Assembly: GCA_041483455.1 (NCBI GenBank)
Contig: JBGPFS010000166.1
Coordinates: 1-5,925, forward strand
Direction: 5' to 3'
Length of the DNA: 5,925 bases
From: JBGPFS01 sp041483455
Lineage (GTDB): Bacteria > Chloroflexota > Limnocylindria > Limnocylindrales > CSP1-4
Position 1 is the first letter of the stretch; each line of letters opens with the position of its first letter. This document shows, piece after piece, positions 4,690-5,925 of the stretch. Below the pieces are notes generated by a model. That model saw nothing but the letters and a program-made list of their open reading frames with translations, was not told the DNA's origin and made no database searches. The position numbers and the translations under genes are program-made.

Positions 4690-5925
4690 CTACGCCTCGA
4701 CCGGTGTCGCTGACAGGCCGACGACCTGGTTGCGCCCGCCGCGCTTCGCCTGGGCCAACCAGACGTCGGCCAGGGAGAGGCCCGCCGAGACCTTTCTCTC
4801 GTCGCCGAGCTGCGCACAGCCAGCGGATACCGTGACCCGGATCGGGGTGCCGCTGCCGATGTCGACGGCCACATGCTCGAGGGCCGCCCGGATGTCCTCG
4901 GCGATGCGGATCGCCTCGGTGGAGGTGGTGCCCTCGAGGATCGCGACGAACTCCTCACCGCCGTACCGCGCGATGAGGTCATCCTCGCGGAATCGCTTCT
5001 GGAGCAGCCCCGAGAACAGCCGGAGGACGGCGTCGCCCGCCTGGTGACCGTGCTCCTTGTTGACCTGCCCGAAGTGGTCGAGGTCGAACAGGATCACCGA
5101 GACCGGTAGCCGTCGGTCGGTGCGCAGTCGACTCCAGCGCCGCTCGAGGCGCGCGACCGCGGCGTCGAAGTAGCCACGATTGTGGAGTCCGGTCAGCGGG
5201 TCGCGGACGACCTGCTCACTGAGGGCCTCATTGCGACCCTCCAGGACCTGGTGCTGCCTCGCCCGCCGGTCGTCCTTGTGCTTGCGGTCGGTGATATCGC
5301 GCGCGATCGCGAAGGCGACCGATCCGTCGGGCGCGGTCCGGGACATCCACTCGAGCCACCGGTAGGTCCCGTCCCGATGCCGATAGCGGTTCTGGAAGGA
5401 TTGGACCCGTTCGCCCTTGTCGTAGTGGCGCCGGGGCTCCGCCATCGTACGGTCGAGGTCATCGGGATGGACCAAGTCGAGGAACGGTCGTCCAACGAGC
5501 TCGTCGGCGCGATATCCGAGTACCGACTCCCAGGCGCCGTTCACCCGGCCGAAGCGTCCGTCCGGGCCGATCACGGCCAGCATGTCCAGGGAGAGCTCGA
5601 AGAACCGATCTCGCTCGGTCTCTGCCGCCTCGCGCTTCGTCTCCAGCTCCTTCGCCCAGCGAGCCGACCGGAGGATGGCGACGACGCCGATCGTCAACAT
5701 GGCGACGAGCATGAGCGACGTGCCGTAGCTCGTGTCGTAGAGGCCGAGTCGCTGTCCTTCCAGCCTCAGCGTGGAAAGCACCACGGGAACCACCACGGAC
5801 GCGGCGAACAGCTGCCGCCACAACAGCGCCGTCGACGATCGGCCACCGAGCACGATGAACGGGTTGGCCGGACCGAGCGATGCCAGGACTCCCACGGCCA
5901 AGATCGTCACCGCGACGGCCGTGCT
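4690..5925 (-). CDS. Membrane-linked PAS-GGDEF diguanylate cyclase (N-terminus outside window)
   Basis: At least 411 codons; the frame stays open to the right edge, so the start is outside. A GTG at 5910 is in frame, but hydrophobic residues continue before it. Numbering below takes that GTG as residue 1. There are three hydrophobic segments (about 1-11, 33-47, 64-80), then a charged helix (82-104), a PAS domain (about 100-213; NGAWESVLGYRADELVG at 124-140, HPDD at 148-151) and a GGDEF domain (about 225-400). The latter opens with DPLTGLHNRGYF (237-248) and has metal ligands in FDLDHF (D276), N284, HGHQAGD (287-293) and the active GGEEF form (317-321). It condenses two GTP into c-di-GMP. An RxxD product-inhibition site (R308-D311) stands five residues before GGEEF. 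Changes from consensus: K285 where ND is usual, G281 where FK is usual and WL at 384-385 where ALY is usual. Confidence 0.92.
   Translation of the reverse strand, partial: STAVAVTILAVGVLASLGPANPFIVLGGRSSTALLWRQLFAASVVVPVVLSTLRLEGQRLGLYDTSYGTSLMLVAMLTIGVVAILRSARWAKELETKREAAETERDRFFELSLDMLAVIGPDGRFGRVNGAWESVLGYRADELVGRPFLDLVHPDDLDRTMAEPRRHYDKGERVQSFQNRYRHRDGTYRWLEWMSRTAPDGSVAFAIARDITDRKHKDDRRARQHQVLEGRNEALSEQVVRDPLTGLHNRGYFDAAVARLERRWSRLRTDRRLPVSVILFDLDHFGQVNKEHGHQAGDAVLRLFSGLLQKRFREDDLIARYGGEEFVAILEGTTSTEAIRIAEDIRAALEHVAVDIGSGTPIRVTVSAGCAQLGDERKVSAGLSLADVWLAQAKRGGRNQVVGLSATPVEA

Noticed and set aside
3551..5047. 498-codon plus-strand open frame opposite the lipoprotein and GGDEF genes
   Set aside because: It crosses two convincing genes and their intergenic gap with Arg/Gly-rich low-information sequence, so it is a high-GC shadow.
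1..5925. CRISPR array, insertion sequence, attachment site, phage or defence system
   Set aside because: No regularly spaced repeats, transposase or integrase motifs, terminal inverted repeats or defence protein signatures were seen. The HNH-like lipoprotein is exported, which does not suit restriction.

Overview
This is a high-GC bacterial chromosomal window (about two thirds to 70 % G+C by eye, with strong G/C third-position bias). It carries six protein genes, no recognisable RNA genes and no mobile elements. The families present suggest a free-living soil or freshwater bacterium of the Chloroflexota or Actinomycetota type: a GH25-like secreted TIM-barrel protein, a lipobox lipoprotein with an HNH-like core and an Ig-like tail, an anchored cupin-like protein and a PAS-GGDEF protein. 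That assignment is inference; no phylogenetic marker is present.

Layout. Positions 1-40 hold a strong hairpin, probably the terminator of a gene outside the window. Positions 41-327 are non-coding leader. Two plus-strand genes follow: a membrane-anchored degenerate cupin protein (328-906), closed by a strong hairpin (924-957), and a small protein with the look of a dimeric alpha/beta-barrel (1070-1426) behind its own candidate promoter. From 1493 to the right edge everything is on the minus strand. In transcription order it comprises a PAS-GGDEF diguanylate cyclase cut by the window edge (4690-5925), an HNH-like lipoprotein (3641-4618), a 12-helix MFS transporter (2341-3561) and a secreted GH25-like protein (1493-2266). 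The two gene sets converge at 1427-1492, where the stop codons lie inside the arms of one shared inverted repeat.

Functional reading. Most products act at or outside the membrane: a c-di-GMP synthase with a sensory part, a surface nuclease-like lipoprotein, a transporter, a secreted cell-wall-hydrolase-like protein and an anchored cupin. The minus-strand genes are separated by 71-79 nt with candidate hairpins or promoters in two of the gaps, so they look like neighbouring single-gene units rather than a tight operon, and no shared pathway can be demonstrated. I see no clearly new multi-gene system. The best leads are regulatory: a 10-bp direct repeat placed three helical turns apart over a promoter, and the symmetric convergent terminator.
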